Shown here piece after piece: positions 1 through 12,392 of a stretch of 64,000 nucleotides of DNA. The notes under the pieces are model-generated. The model had not been told where the DNA came from and searched no databases. It saw only the letters and a program-made list of their open reading frames with translations. This stretch comes from Glandiceps talaboti (Eukaryota; Hemichordata; Enteropneusta; Spengelidae): positions 15,077,367-15,141,366 of the forward strand of contig NC_135557.1 in assembly GCF_964340395.1 (NCBI RefSeq). The letters are read 5' to 3'. The number at the start of each line of letters is the position of its first letter. Within the stretch, counting starts at the first letter, position 1. A program made the position numbers and the translations under genes.

Positions 1-480
<480 letters not shown>

Positions 481-1380
481 AATGGACCATATGCTCGGTA
501 CTCCCTGAGGTGAGACTTTTATACGTTGCCCATTTTATCACCACGTCGTGGTCATGTGAAGTGGAACAATACTTTGAAAAGGACATATGTACATGACACT
601 TATTACTGCAGAAACACGTCGATATTAAAAAGTGCGACACGCGTACACTTATTTGTGTAGTGTGTGCAAATTATAATCGCGGCAATAGGCTTTTTATAAT
701 CTCGGTGTAATAACATGAATATAATCCGGATACCACATGTCTACCTGATAGGATCAGATTTATCAGACAGAAAAATAACAATGATAAAAAAATAAAATAA
801 AAATGACAGGAACTAAAATATCTGTGAAGAAATCGCTGACCATAATAATTGTGCAAACCATATTTTCTTTCGTATTTTTGGAATTGTCATACATTCAGTT
901 CACATTAGTATTCTTGTTGTTAAAAAAAAAATCGACTGAATGTGTTTCTTTATAATATAATACTTTATGCTAATTCTTTGTGTACATGCACGGTTAAGTT
1001 ATATACAGTCGATTTGATGTGTTACAAAATGCTTCGGCGCCTGACGTGTCACGTGACAGACGAACCAATATGGTATGTTTTGGAGAAGATGGCAAAAAAG
1101 TGTACATGCAGCAAGTTTAAGTATGCTTAAAGTTTGTATTCCCGAAAGGGTGATATTTTGTTTGCGACACACGATATTATCCGAAGTAATCTGCACGGGT
1201 ATTGCCATTCACAGATGTATTGAGTATATTTAGTGGCGCCAGACCGTAAACAGACCCTTTGCTGTCTCACTATAGCTTCATTTAAAGTATTTAACCTTGA
1301 TGAGCCGGAATTTGACCTTGATCTGACTTGTTCCGACCACGACCTTCATTTTCTGGTTCAAAATATCTAATTTTAAGTTT
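481..1380. other. Unassigned AT-rich DNA
   Basis: Open frames here are short (about 60 residues), overlap on both strands and carry no recognisable motif. I see no gene, RNA gene or clear repeat. Confidence 0.6.
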
Positions 1381-1582
1381 AATAATATGACAGAACCCCA
1401 TGGCCTCGCAATGGACGGTAGGGCGTACAGAAGTTATTTTCACGAGTGATTCGGTTTATTCTGCCGCGTATTTTCACGAGCGATAGCGAGTGAAAATACA
1501 GCAGAATAAACCGAATCACGAGTGAAAATAACTTCTGTATGCCCTACCGTCCATTGCGAGGCCATGGGGTTCTGTTATTATT
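1381..1582. repeat. Long hairpin / fold-back MITE-like palindrome
   Basis: Two arms of roughly 95 bases are inverted copies of each other with few mismatches. Each contains CAGAACCCCATGGCCTCGCA and a tract around CGGTTTATTCTG; they meet at a short centre near 1479-1490. The outer ends are AT-rich (AATAATATGACAG against CTGTTATTATTA). Size and symmetry fit a fold-back or MITE-type element. No coding potential. Confidence 0.75.
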
Positions 1583-1924
1583 ACATATGTACACCAAAAA
1601 CGCAATAAAATGCAGGTGGCCGGTGGGGGAAGGCGAACAACAATGCGCATGAATATTTATGTATCAGGTCACCAGCTCATGATTCAGGCCAGGGAAGTGA
1701 ATTATGAGCGATGATTGGTTGTCAACAACAATAAGTATTGATATGCAAATTACGTGTTAGCAATAGCTAGCTGCTCTCGATCTCGCAAGCTCCGCACTGA
1801 TTCATTCATAAAACGATTATTAGATGTCTACACAACTTGTAACAGATACAATTCAACAGCGGTTTATTCATGGTATATAACAGTAATTCAGCAAAATCGT
1901 TCAAAATATAAATTGTTATAACAG

Positions 1925-3502
1925 TTAATCTTCATCAGAATCGGAGTAGATTACTGATGCTCTACGGCGTTTGACACTGACAGGACTTGGAGAACTTTGA
2001 CTTTGAGACAAAGAGGTGTTTCCAGCGACATGAAATGTGAAATTGAACGATCCACCGCTAATCTGTGTGTTTGAAAACATTCCGGGTAACTGTGGGAATT
2101 GATTGACTGCGTTCTGGCTGGTTGATGGTGCTGAGGAATGTGTTGTTGCACGATCTCCGATCGGCTGCATTTGTTGGGCGTTGTTGACTTGCGGTGCGAT
2201 ATCGGTGGCCGTAGTCGCTGGGGGTGCGGGCCTCGGGTCAAATTTATTTTGTATACCCGTCAAGATATCACTCATCTGCCGTTGTTGATCATCACTGGCG
2301 ACTGCATACCGATTAAGACTAGCAGGATTTTTGTGGCCACTAAGTTGTGCAGCTGTGTTTGGTGGTACACCGGCATCTAGTAGTCGCTGCACACAGGCTT
2401 TTCTGGCACTATGGTTGCTTAGTTTGTCCGATAGACAAGCCGATTTGGCCATTGACTTCATTATAGTATTCAATTTGTTCACTCCCATGGGTTGGTTTTT
2501 GAACCAAATACCATTCTGTAGAATAGATTTGTTGTATTCGATACCGATATAGAATGGAGAATCTTCACACTTCATTTGCTGTGGTCTCCGTTGTACAAAT
2601 GCTTTGTAGATATTGACAGGACAGGTGTCAGGCTTTGTTGGAGTAGCGTACGCTTTCGGGGCGAATTTGCGCGTGTTACCGGGTTCTCCCTTACGTGTTT
2701 TTGTCAGTCGCTCGTTGTACAACAAGTACTCTCCCTTTCCGTCGGTACCGAGTTGCACGTCTCCCCATTTCATTTGCCTGTGCTCGTTACAACCACGAAG
2801 TCCGAATAACTTTGTGTTAGTAAGCCATAGTGAATTGAGAATGGCAGTTGGTGACTTCACACCGAGCTGACCAGCTTCAAGGAGTATTTTCTCATGATCT
2901 TCGGTAATCGGGTTGGATTTCAGTGGCAAATTTCCCTTCCCAGACGCTTTCAGTTGCTTACGTTTTGCTGCCAACGCTTCTCGACTCTTACCAAAGTCTT
3001 CATCGCGGATAATACTCAGCCCATAATTATAGTCACGCAAATATCTGTCGATGGATTTTTGGTAGCTGGATATCGAATCAGGCTCGTATTCTTCGCCGTT
3101 CTTCTTTCGTATTGATAGATAAAATCTTGACAGTAGTGGGTCAAGATCGCAAGGTGGAATTGCTTCCAACTTTCTTTTTTCTGTTGTCATAGTCTGACGC
3201 CAATCTTCAAACACAGCTACTTCTCTGTTAGTCTTCATAACGGTATTTTTATTTTTCTGTTCCTTCACGACAGCAACGACATCAGTGTCAGACACCGGCA
3301 TATATCTTCGGCCCCCACCAGCAGACGACACCATCTCTTCACTGTTTTCCGCCCTTTTCATAGTTGCATTACATGTATTTTCCTTCTTATCCGACATCAG
3401 AATCGTGTGGCTTGGATCACCGTAATAAAATTCACTCTCAGAATGTTCAAAATAATTAAAATTAAACCAATCGTAATGTTCAGAATCCAAAATATCTTCC
3501 AT
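1925..3502 (-). CDS. Crypton-type tyrosine recombinase, KIAA1958-like (525 aa, intact)
   Basis: An uninterrupted 525-residue frame starts at an ATG (3502-3500) and ends with TAA. The middle (about 110-415) has the layout of a phage-integrase-like tyrosine recombinase: an alpha-helical core-binding part (about 115-190), then a catalytic part with Arg236 (GLRGCNEHR), His364-x-x-Arg367 (NHSARK), His390 (SGHKN) and the nucleophile candidate Tyr399 (NRYA). The full R-HxxR-H-Y set is therefore present. This matches the eukaryotic Crypton-derived family seen in KIAA1958, QRICH1, ZMYM2 and KCTD1 relatives. The N-terminus is acidic and aromatic. The C-terminus is Ser/Pro/Gln-rich and ends with a basic patch (KRRR) plus an acidic tail, which suggests a nuclear protein. 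The frame lies within the presumed first intron of the minus-strand gene at 5531-5945. I cannot tell an active transposon from a domesticated single-exon gene; no flanking target duplication was identified. Confidence 0.8.
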   Translation of the reverse strand: MEDILDSEHYDWFNFNYFEHSESEFYYGDPSHTILMSDKKENTCNATMKRAENSEEMVSSAGGGRRYMPVSDTDVVAVVKEQKNKNTVMKTNREVAVFEDWRQTMTTEKRKLEAIPPCDLDPLLSRFYLSIRKKNGEEYEPDSISSYQKSIDRYLRDYNYGLSIIRDEDFGKSREALAAKRKQLKASGKGNLPLKSNPITEDHEKILLEAGQLGVKSPTAILNSLWLTNTKLFGLRGCNEHRQMKWGDVQLGTDGKGEYLLYNERLTKTRKGEPGNTRKFAPKAYATPTKPDTCPVNIYKAFVQRRPQQMKCEDSPFYIGIEYNKSILQNGIWFKNQPMGVNKLNTIMKSMAKSACLSDKLSNHSARKACVQRLLDAGVPPNTAAQLSGHKNPASLNRYAVASDDQQRQMSDILTGIQNKFDPRPAPPATTATDIAPQVNNAQQMQPIGDRATTHSSAPSTSQNAVNQFPQLPGMFSNTQISGGSFNFTFHVAGNTSLSQSQSSPSPVSVKRRRASVIYSDSDED

Positions 3503-5230
3503 AAGCCACTTATAATAATATTACATGTACAAAGTAGTGGTCGCCGGCAATATTTACAAACATAAAGTAGTTCGAAAGGTTGTTTACTCATTTGCATAAT
3601 GAACAGTGAAAATACCTTTTAATTTGCATAGTTATTTGATAGGTAAGGCACTAATTTGCATAGTTATTTGATACCCCAGAACTTGCGATGGTCGAGAAAA
3701 ATAGTGAAATACATTATGAACCAACAAAAAATTGTTCAAAAAGTGTGTAACAACAGGAAAGACAAGTATGTGCATTTAAAAAAATGCATTTATTTACTTA
3801 TTTTCAACAGGAATTGGTTTTACTTTTGGATCTATTTTATCTCAATTTATCTCATTTGCATAGCCACCAGTGAAAATACCGGTTTTATTTTTGACTGTAC
3901 ACAAACGTACACAATGGTACATATGTAATAATGAGACTGTACTTTCATTTTTGATTCAACCATAACAATACCATCCCTACCCCCACACACGCATAAATGC
4001 ACATACACTCAGACAAACATACACACACTGCCGATATCGATCAAAATTAATAAGCTAATAGCATTCGTAGTCCACAGTCGTTCTTTGACACGGTGTAATA
4101 CACAAGGGTAACTCTATGCATTCATTAATAACAAAACGTCGTCTGAACCAACACAAATCATACTGCAGCATTGTTACATTTTATCGTCTGACAAAAATCG
4201 TATCGTCATTGCGCTATTTTCTTTGTGTGAGCTACCCGACTATTTTAGTAGATCACCGCCAAATGACATACATTGTTACAATGTATACATTATCAGTCAT
4301 GTCAATGGGTTAAAATGTAACAATTTTTTTTCAATTTAGTCATGCCACACGATAAAATGTAGCAATTTTTTTTATTAGTAGTTTGCATGTCTCAAGCAGA
4401 CGACAAAATGTATCAATTTTAATCAAGCCAGGCAATACAATTAAATGTTGCAATCTTATATGTGAGATATTTGTGGAGTGAGTCAATAAACTGCAGCGAT
4501 GTTAGCAATTTCGACTCAGACGATGATTTGTTTAGCATGTTTCTGATAACCCAACAGACCCTAGTTTAAGCCCCCAACCCTAAACATTACTTGCATACAA
4601 GAAGGTAAAATGGTAACAATTTACTTCTATTTCCGTGTATACTGTCATGTCTGTGATCCTTTTCTAAAATCGTATACTAGAGAGAATCAAGGTCTTTTCA
4701 GACTATAACATTACAGTCTTTTAAAACGTGTTCGTCTACTTCACTGTAACAATAGTATTTACTCATTTTACACATTTTCATAAAAAAAATTATTGTGACC
4801 GACAAGTATCTTATCTTGGGGTCGAAGTAATTTTTTTTTTAAAATTAAAGTAAAATAAAAATAAAATTCCGACCTCTATCTACCCTATTTTCTGAAGTAA
4901 TCTTATCGGAAACAACCATTTTTTATTTTAATTTGTTGCATTATCAGAAATTGGTTAGGTTTAGGAGATAAATTGGTATCTCACGTATATTAACTATGTA
5001 ACTTGAACCCGATAAATATTGTGAAACAATGCTTGAATATATTATAAATATTGTGTGGATTGTCAATTCGTTTTTATAGCCTTCGATATTAAATTAAAGG
5101 CCAATAGACAGTTTGAATATTGATTGAACTTTAGGCGGGAAAATGATTTGTCGTACACTACTATAGAAAAGGTTTGGAAAGAACAATCCTATGTTGTTCG
5201 TGTACAGCCACTGAAACCAGAATAACCAAC
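3503..5230. other. Non-coding AT-rich stretch
   Basis: No supported gene. Two near-identical tracts containing AATTTGCATAGTTATTTGAT lie side by side at about 3620-3672. The rest is AT-rich with short chance frames only. It probably belongs to the first intron of the gene at 5531-5945. Confidence 0.5.
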
Positions 5231-5530
5231 GTGACTAATGCGAAAACCTGGGATTGAAACTCTGGCCTTTAAGCTGGGTCGGGTTCCCAGAGCTACGCAT
5301 TTCACGGGTTTGTCTGCATGGTGCGATGGATTTTATGCTCGCCAAGGGAGTTGAAGAAGTGTTACCACAGTATATGGGGTCGTTGCGCCGATAGTACTTA
5401 CCATGGGTATCAATTGAACAGCGCTTTATCATCACAACAATTATTTTGAAGGCGTTATAGTACAAAAACATACTATTACGACTATATTTAGACAATATAC
5501 TATTGTAATAACTATGCTATTAATACATAC

Positions 5531-5945
5531 CAGCAGGAATAATATTCTCCACATCACGTGACCAGAAAATATCATCTTCAATAATACTGGTACCACGAAC
5601 AGATGTCGTTGATTTGGGTTTCCGGTTTTGAATAAGCTTCAGAATGTCCTTAAAGCTGTCCGATTTTTGATCGATTGGTGATGAATCGAAGCTGGGTGAT
5701 TGATTTCCAGAATTTGTGTCATGTGGGATTGGTACCTCGGGCAGTTTAGACCGTGGGTACGTCGTCCCTATGTCATGGAGATGTCGAACTTTACCCGTTT
5801 CACGAGTCTCTCCATCGTCTTCCAAGTGTTTCGATGAGGTGCCAAGATCAACATGTAGGAAAACTATCAATAGAAGCAGGCTAGCAATGACGAAACTAGT
5901 CATTCGACGGACGTTTGTTCTTGATTTGAGTAAATGGGAACTCAT
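5531..5945 (-). CDS. First coding exon of a type II Golgi membrane protein, four-jointed (FJX1)-like
   Basis: The frame opens with an ATG at 5945-5943. A short basic cytoplasmic tail (about residues 1-15) is followed by a hydrophobic segment (about 16-35, rich in Ile/Leu/Val/Phe) with no obvious cleavage site, then a polar, Ser/Pro/Asp-rich stem. That is the layout of a type II Golgi enzyme. The exon ends in IEDDIFWSRDVENIIPAG and a good splice donor (CTG|GTATGT, phase 1). The IxDxxFWSxxVExxxPxG stretch resembles, from memory, the segment just before the kinase-like domain of four-jointed/FJX1, a Golgi kinase acting on cadherin repeats of Fat and Dachsous. I find no continuation between 1 and 5530, so the remaining exons should lie left of the window. 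The topology call is firmer than the family name. Confidence 0.5.
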
Positions 5946-7745
5946 TTTTGAGTACCGCGATGTAATCTATATTTCCCGTCTATAAACCATAAATCGCACG
6001 ACAACATACGCAGACACAGTATAAGTTGATCATTGTCGAGTAACATGTATCGTGTAATGTTTTGACACGTATTACAATTGCGCACAACACTGCTCATGGG
6101 GACTAAACTACACCACTTCAGCGTACGCCTACTACTACCAGTATAATAGTTGGTATCCAGAACAGATGCGATCGTGAATCGAGAGTAGTGATAGCCGGTC
6201 TGTGTGTACAAGTCTGACGTGGCACTCTGTGCTATTTAACACATGTGTGTATTTTTTGAAGACATATCGTTGCGAGTATTTACATTTACTCGGACTACAT
6301 ACCTAATAGTACTTACATGCGCTTTGACTTTAAAATACGTAGTCGCGAAATTGCGGTCAAACCGGTACAATTAATGGCTATGTATAGATGTAAACATTGC
6401 TCATAAAATGACGCAGATACTCGATCGGTTGAAGGTGTGCAACATTATTCCGGTTGGTGTCATTCGGAATGACGTGCGCTCTCCTGCCGACAGCTTGCCA
6501 GTGTCATAACCGCGAGGACATAGAAATCTTCCGCTGCACGCTGTGCCGGCTTGTATAATGTACGCCGTATTATGCTTGTCAGTAGTTTAAACAAGGACGA
6601 GGTGACCGTGCTCTCTCTCCGTCAGCGAGGACTCTCCATGCCTGGTATAGGTGAAAAGCAGTTATTGATTTGTGTAAGTTTAGAGTTAGTCGTGAATAAA
6701 ATATTACAAAGGAGAGACCAAACCGACATAAAAGTAAATTGACCTGCGACTCAGTCAATTGATATTTCGATACACGAAGTATCACAATATGTACGTACAA
6801 GACGAAGGTTTAGCGTGTTAACTAACAAGGCGTACGTACGTGAATACCCGGTGGCTACGTGTCTGAGTATGTTACCAACGCCTTCCATGGTAATATATAC
6901 ATCCTTGTTGGCAAAGTGCCAGATTCTTACTAGACAAATGCGTAGGTTTGCCATTCAACACAGATATTTCTATCACTATAAGCCCACATGTATAAATTCA
7001 GTTTCTTTAAAGTTGATTATATATGACAATTTATGTGGCATTTTTTGACGTTTCGGGATATAAAAATGCGATTTGTGTCGTTTGTAGAAAAATCAGTTAC
7101 GCAACATAAATTTTCGTCACTAAGTGGGATTTGTGGTAAATCCCCTTCAGTCCTACCAATGACGTCATCGAAAATTAGCTCTGTCGCAGTAAGTATTTGA
7201 GCAATATAATGACTTATAGAACAAAAATGCAAATAGTGACGATTGTTTTCATTCAATACAAAAATTAACATAGAAGACGTAACCATGGTTTCATAGAAGC
7301 ATTTGTCTTAAAAATAACTAATAAACAAGGAAATTAAAGTAAAATATTTTTTTCGGAGATGTGTCGCCAAAAAAAAATGCGCATCAAGACCAAAAGGGTG
7401 TGAGCACTGACCTTACTAGTATTGTGACGTCACCGTATTTACATTGAAATTTAATCTCACACTTCTCGTCTTCCCGCCACGTACAGTCGCAGTGCGTAAT
7501 TCAGTAGTCCGCGGTCACTGAATCGACGATCGATGGATCTATATTTAGCACTGCATGCATGCCATTGACGAGAAGTAGCGTCACAATTACTAAGCAACAT
7601 GGTACGTCACAATATTGTCACGTGGTGTTTAGAGAAGCCCAGCATGTGCAACAGCTGTGGTATAGAGTTTAATTGAATACGTACGTTCTGAAAACTATAT
7701 TGACATGGAATTATTTGTATTTAGCTCATTCTTTTCAGGAGTAAA
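5946..7745. other. Upstream flank of the 5531-5945 exon, no gene seen
   Basis: This stretch lies upstream of the minus-strand first exon and may hold its promoter and untranslated leader, but I see no convincing core promoter. Local CpG-containing patches occur near 6410-6560 and 7480-7560. Frames are short and lack motifs. Confidence 0.4.
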
Positions 7746-7799
7746 GCACTACCATTGACCGTGCGTGGTGGTAAAGAAGTTATGTAATGAAATGTACAC

Positions 7800-8150
7800 A
7801 CAGAGAGAGGGAGTGAAAAAGATGGAGACAGAGAGAGATTGAGAGTCAGTCAGACAGACAGAGGGACATACATACATACATACATACATACATACATACA
7901 TACATACATACATACACACACACACATGCATCCATCCATCCATCCATCCATCCATCCATCCACACATACATACATACATACATACATACATACACACACA
8001 CATATACACTCGCACACACACATACATACATACACACACATACATACATACATACATACATACACACACATACATACATACATACATACATACATACATA
8101 CATACATACATACATACATACATACATACATACATAGACAGAGAGAGACA
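7800..8150. repeat. GA/CAGA then (CATA)n microsatellite
   Basis: A short GAGA/CAGA segment runs into a long (CATA)n array with embedded (CATC)n and (CA)n. The order GA, CAGA, CATA is the same as at 40.68-41.0 and 52.45-52.92 kb. It lies just left of the segment (from about 8565) that is duplicated at 41.03 kb, so it probably marks the left edge of the tandem duplication. Confidence 0.8.
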
Positions 8151-8564
8151 TATACATGAAGAGGAAAAGAATATAAACGGACGGATTTCAGAAAGATGTT
8201 GCAACCAACGTTTCAAAAGGGGTACAAGAAACTGAACGCTTTCATATGTACATGACGATGGCGCAGTTGCAAGCGGCATTGAACATAATATAATAGTGTG
8301 TGTAACAGCTCTAGCCTGTTATTTCCGCCTGTGTTGCGAATCTTTACGGTCATCAATTCCAATTTCACTTAAAAGGGAATCTTAACTTTGAACTTCTGGG
8401 ATGGAATATTTTTAGGGTAGTCAGGAATTTTCCCCAAGAAACTTTAGAGGGTGATCCCAAATACGGTTCGTTCACGTTTTACGAGGAACGATGAATATTA
8501 CATGCTTGCTTTTGTGACAACCCTACAATTCACATTACATGTGAAGCTTCACTATCCCTATCGC

Positions 8565-8860
8565 TAGTGTTAAAATCTATGTGTGTTCACTCGCAGGTTG
8601 AGACAAACTTGAAATACTGCCAGATTTATAACCCGATTGTTTGATGATTGGTCAAGTTGCGGTGTTCATAACTTTTATTTGTGCACTGGAAATTGAAACA
8701 GGTGGTTGGTTGTTTGGTTGGTTAGTTAGTTAGTTAGTTGGTTAGTTAGTTAGTTAGTTATAGTTACATATCGTACACATCATGCTGATAGGCTTGGCCA
8801 TTTCTTACCTCACAGCATCAACTTAGAATATCGATAACCACAAAATCATCACACTCGTGA
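8565..8860. repeat. Left paralogue of the duplicated block at 41.03-41.36 kb
   Basis: The sequence from about 8570, including GTTGAGACAAACTTGAAATA, the internal (TTAG)n/(GTTA)n run and CATCATGCTGATAGGCTTGG, matches 41035-41360 in the same orientation with scattered substitutions. No coding content. It belongs to the large tandem duplication that contains the sialyltransferase genes. Confidence 0.75.
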
Positions 8861-9044
8861 GGGGATTTGAGTTACATCGCCCTCTTGCGGCGATGGCAAG
8901 AGTTCAAAGCGTCACTCCACTCAAGACTAATAACCATGCTGTAAGTATGACACACCGGTTTCCTCCTACACTAATGTTAACACTGAACACTCGTACTCAT
9001 CACAGGGCTATGCCTGTTTGACGGTATGTGAATAAATACATAAA

Positions 9045-9136
9045 TAAATAAATAGACAAACAAACCAATCAATCAGCAACAAACAAACAAACAGCCTGAC
9101 AGCCAGCCAGCCAGAGACAGACAGCTACAGACAGAC

Positions 9137-9179
<43 letters not shown>

Positions 9180-9242
9180 TAGACAGACAGACAGACAGAC
9201 AGACATACATACATACATACATACTTACATACATACATACAT

Positions 9243-9287
<45 letters not shown>

Positions 9288-9290
9288 TAA
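9045..9290. repeat. CAGA/CATA microsatellite
   Basis: (AAAC)n, (CAGC)n, (CAGA)n, (GATA)n and (CATA)n blocks follow one another. The long frames read through it consist only of simple repeat peptide. Confidence 0.85.
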
Positions 9291-9689
9291 GTGGTGACAT
9301 TATAAAATTACCTGCATCATAATCCATATTTTGATATTGACTTTTGATATTGACTTTTCAATATATTGATATTGATATATTGATATTGACTTTTCTGATA
9401 ACTAACTAGACCTAAGTAATCCATTCAATTTTCAGCTTAATTTGGGAGAGATGCACAAAAGCAAGATTTGAAGGGTAACATCTAATAGGGCTTCTTTAGG
9501 AGTTTCGGTAAACGTGCATTTGTTTACTTCTTTTTTTTCCCATGATTTTTCGGGAATTGCAAAACTCAAACCCAGTTCAATTTTCACTGGTTGAAAGAGG
9601 AATATCAAATAATCTCAAAAAATGTCAAAATACTGATTTTTTTATGCATCTCCCCCTTCAAACGGGCTTAGACTCTCTTGCAGTCCTCG

Positions 9690-9870
9690 GAGCTTCGCAT
9701 ATCGCTAAAACGTGGGTTGTTTTGTACGTACCGACATCTACTGCATAATTTTACTCGAATGTCCTGGTACTGTGCGCCCTCATCGGTCACATGTGGCTAA
9801 CCATTCGTTCACGTGTTACTGCGACGCTCCATGTTATCGCGAAGCCCCGAGTGAAATTATTAACGCAGGG
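9690..9870. repeat. Half copy of a hairpin MITE family
   Basis: TGCGCCCTCATCGGTCACAT, a downstream CACGTGTTACTGCG segment and the neighbouring AACGTGGGTTGTTTTGTACG match, as the reverse complement, 41.40-41.53 kb, and resemble the full hairpin at 42.32-42.47 kb. Only one arm is clear here. Confidence 0.55.
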
Positions 9871-10297
9871 GAATGATTAACACGGAGAGGTGAAATGCCA
9901 ACATGTTCTGTTATTTTAAGACTATTGGTAATACACGTTTGAAAGTTGATTTCTTTGCAAATTTCTGGACACGTCCCTTTGGAGTTTCACCCCTTTCCGT
10001 GTATTACCATTAGTCGTATCAGTAGATGTTTACACTCACGGTATAATGCGTTAATTTGGGCAAATAGTGAGTTTGTTCTAGCAAGCTACTAATTAATGCA
10101 AAGCTGATAAACTCAGATAAGACATTGATATCAGGTAGGAACAGTAAGAGGAAACAGTATTTAAAACTTTATTTGAAATGTACAGAAAATAATATTAGAA
10201 ATCCGGAAAATCGCGAGTACAAAATTGATCATTGGTCCTTTACCCTGTGGTTGACCTTGCAGTACAGTATTCATTACGCGTCTACTGTAACTTGTAA

Positions 10298-11966
10298 GGC
10301 CAAAAAAAAATAGTTTTTTTCTTCCCGGACGGTCCTCGCGCGCGTCATTCCAAACCATGCCCATCGTACGTTTTTATTCTGTTTCCCCCTCCCCCATCTA
10401 TCACAGGCAACTGACAACGTACGAAGTATTTCAACTGTAAAAAAAATTCAGTGATTATATTAGTATATTTAAAGGGTAATTAAAGTACTGGTAATTTGAT
10501 GGTACCTCTACACATTTCGTCTGAATACGTTGGAACATAGCGTATCATGGAGACGCGTACATACATGATATAAGGATGAACGCGTACTCTGTAATACATG
10601 TGTTGTAGAAGCTCGTGAGACAGAACGTCTAGCGGACACACAGACAGTTTATAGTATATGCAACGCTATGTGAAGCGACCGAAATTTTCACGATAAGGAC
10701 AACGGTTTTTAGAAATTATTTCTTAAACTTCCCCTTTGCTGAGTTCATATAACACAACTGTGGCAAATATTTCTATGAATCGTACAATACTTCATGACTA
10801 CTTTTGCGACGTATGTGTAGAAATAGACAAGGTAGGAAAGTTTGACTAACAATATCCTTCAAACATTTAAGAGAAAACCCGACAACGCACCGCTACAATT
10901 TTATATACATAGATTAGTCTTTGTTTAATCATGCATGTTACTCATGAACAAACTGAAGCGAGGATTTCTTCTTTTTTTTAATAGTGTTTTTCGATTACGT
11001 CCTCTCATTGTCTCAAGCTTTCCCACCTTATCTATATCACCATTCATGTGTACTCGTGTGATATATGCGCTTACTTTCGAGGAGAAGCGAACTACAGAAC
11101 GCGTACGCGTTCTCTGAGATAAACATACACACGTTAGAATGTAACTAACATGTAAAGAAGACGAAATGCATAGAGGTACATCTAAACAAGAATTCTTTAA
11201 TTACCGTAAATATATAGTATTACAATCACTGAAATTTTTTACAGTTGAAATACTTCGTACGTTGTCAGGTGCCTGTGGTAGATCAGTGAGGGGTGTTTTA
11301 TTTTTGTATTGCTATGCTTTTGTCCATTCCGAATTGCAGTGTCCGTTGGCAGCAAAATCTTGCGTCCATTTGGACTTGTCGATGTTGAAAGTTCCACCAA
11401 GGTATGCAGATTGTACAAGGACTTATGTAAAGGTATTCTAAGTTCTGGGGATCGATTTATTCTACCCGAACAGTACGAACTATGACGTATTGAGGCTTTG
11501 GTGTCACGTGTATATGACGGAAATTTCCAGAGTGTCCCCCTACAAGCAAAACTGGAAGACATAGTGGAATTTGACACGTACTTAAAGTTCATTTTGATCG
11601 AAGACTGTGACAAAGTGTCACAGCAACCTGTTAAGGATACCTTCCATGTTCTGATGACTCAAAGACATTCAAAAGTGTGTCCTAAATTTCATAATGTGGA
11701 TCGCACAAACAGATGTTTTGAACTCCACAATGCCATTATCAGGTGGTTGCAAGATCGCAACTTGGGATGGCAAAACCAGTAATAATCCCTGGGAGAACAG
11801 TTTGCCAGCGTTCTTGGAAATGTTTATGGTTGATCGATCCACCAGTTGTGTGTTTCCATACCCCCCCCCCCATTAACAAAAAAAACAAACAAAAAAAAAC
11901 ACGCATCACCGCATCATTTTTGAAATTACCTTAGGACGGGAAACAAAACCTTTTTTTTTAATGGCC
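10298..11966. mobile_element. PIF/Harbinger-like DNA transposon, non-autonomous (copy 1)
   Basis: The element starts GGCCAAAAAAAAA followed by TTCTTCCCGGACGGTCC, and ends with the inverse (GGACGGGAAACAAAACC, a T run, TGGCC). It is flanked by the direct repeat TAA on both sides (10295-10297 and 11967-11969). GG-starting terminal inverted repeats and a 3-bp TWA target duplication are hallmarks of the PIF/Harbinger superfamily. Size is about 1.67 kb. No DDE transposase frame is present, so it would depend on another copy. It carries a damaged version of the ORF seen at 29097-29657. A copy interrupted by other insertions lies at 27382-29889. Confidence 0.8.
11166..11782 (+). pseudogene. Decayed copy of the element-borne ORF (intact at 29097-29657)
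   Basis: Reading against the copy at 29097-29657 shows the same protein broken in two ways: a shift around 11293-11335, so that 11166-11441 and 11498-11782 are in different frames, and a TGA at about 11479 where the other copy has TGC. The C-terminal part from 11498 is still closely similar and extends further (to 11782) because the stop after FELH is absent. Function unknown. Confidence 0.6.
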
Positions 11967-12239
11967 TAAGTGTTGTTACTAATGTTAGCAATAGGCAATA
12001 GCCAGACGTTGTTGCATAGTGTCGACACCGACAAATTTACATTCAAACATTTCAATGCTGAAACTATTTAAATGATCAGCTATCATTGCTCCTTTTGAGT
12101 CATTTTGTACAATTTTTGTAACATCCATGCCTAACACCTGAGTTTATGACACAATTGAAGCTTGTAAGTTGTAACAAACATCGTGAGCCTATGCTACGTG
12201 AAGCTGTGATAATTTCATTAATTGCACAAGCGCAATGAA

Positions 12240-12360
12240 CAGATGAACAAAGAACGTCTTCCAAGGTCATGCATGTCATGGGTCATGAAACTCATTACCA
12301 TGTCCCTCAAACCTCAACGACTTCAGCCATGAAAGACACATGCTGCTCCGACGTAACAAA

Positions 12361-12392
<32 letters not shown>

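Noticed and set aside
5235-5420. Possible tRNA-derived SINE or extra exon: minus strand has TAGCTCTGGG and, about 40 bases on, GTTTCAATCCC, resembling A and B boxes
   Set aside because: The boxes are imperfect, no cloverleaf could be drawn, and no second copy was noticed. A splice donor-like CCATG|GTAAGT nearby is not enough to call an exon.
7749-8279. Frames of about 100-200 codons made of YVCM, HTYI, SVCL, RERE or YIYI repeats (also at 34.8-36.5, 40.6-41.1, 45.5-46.3, 47.6-48.0, 50.5-51.0, 52.4-52.9, 57.3-57.7 and 60.6-61.1 kb)
   Set aside because: They are translations of CATA, CTGT, GA and TA microsatellites, open in several frames on both strands at once, and therefore not genes.
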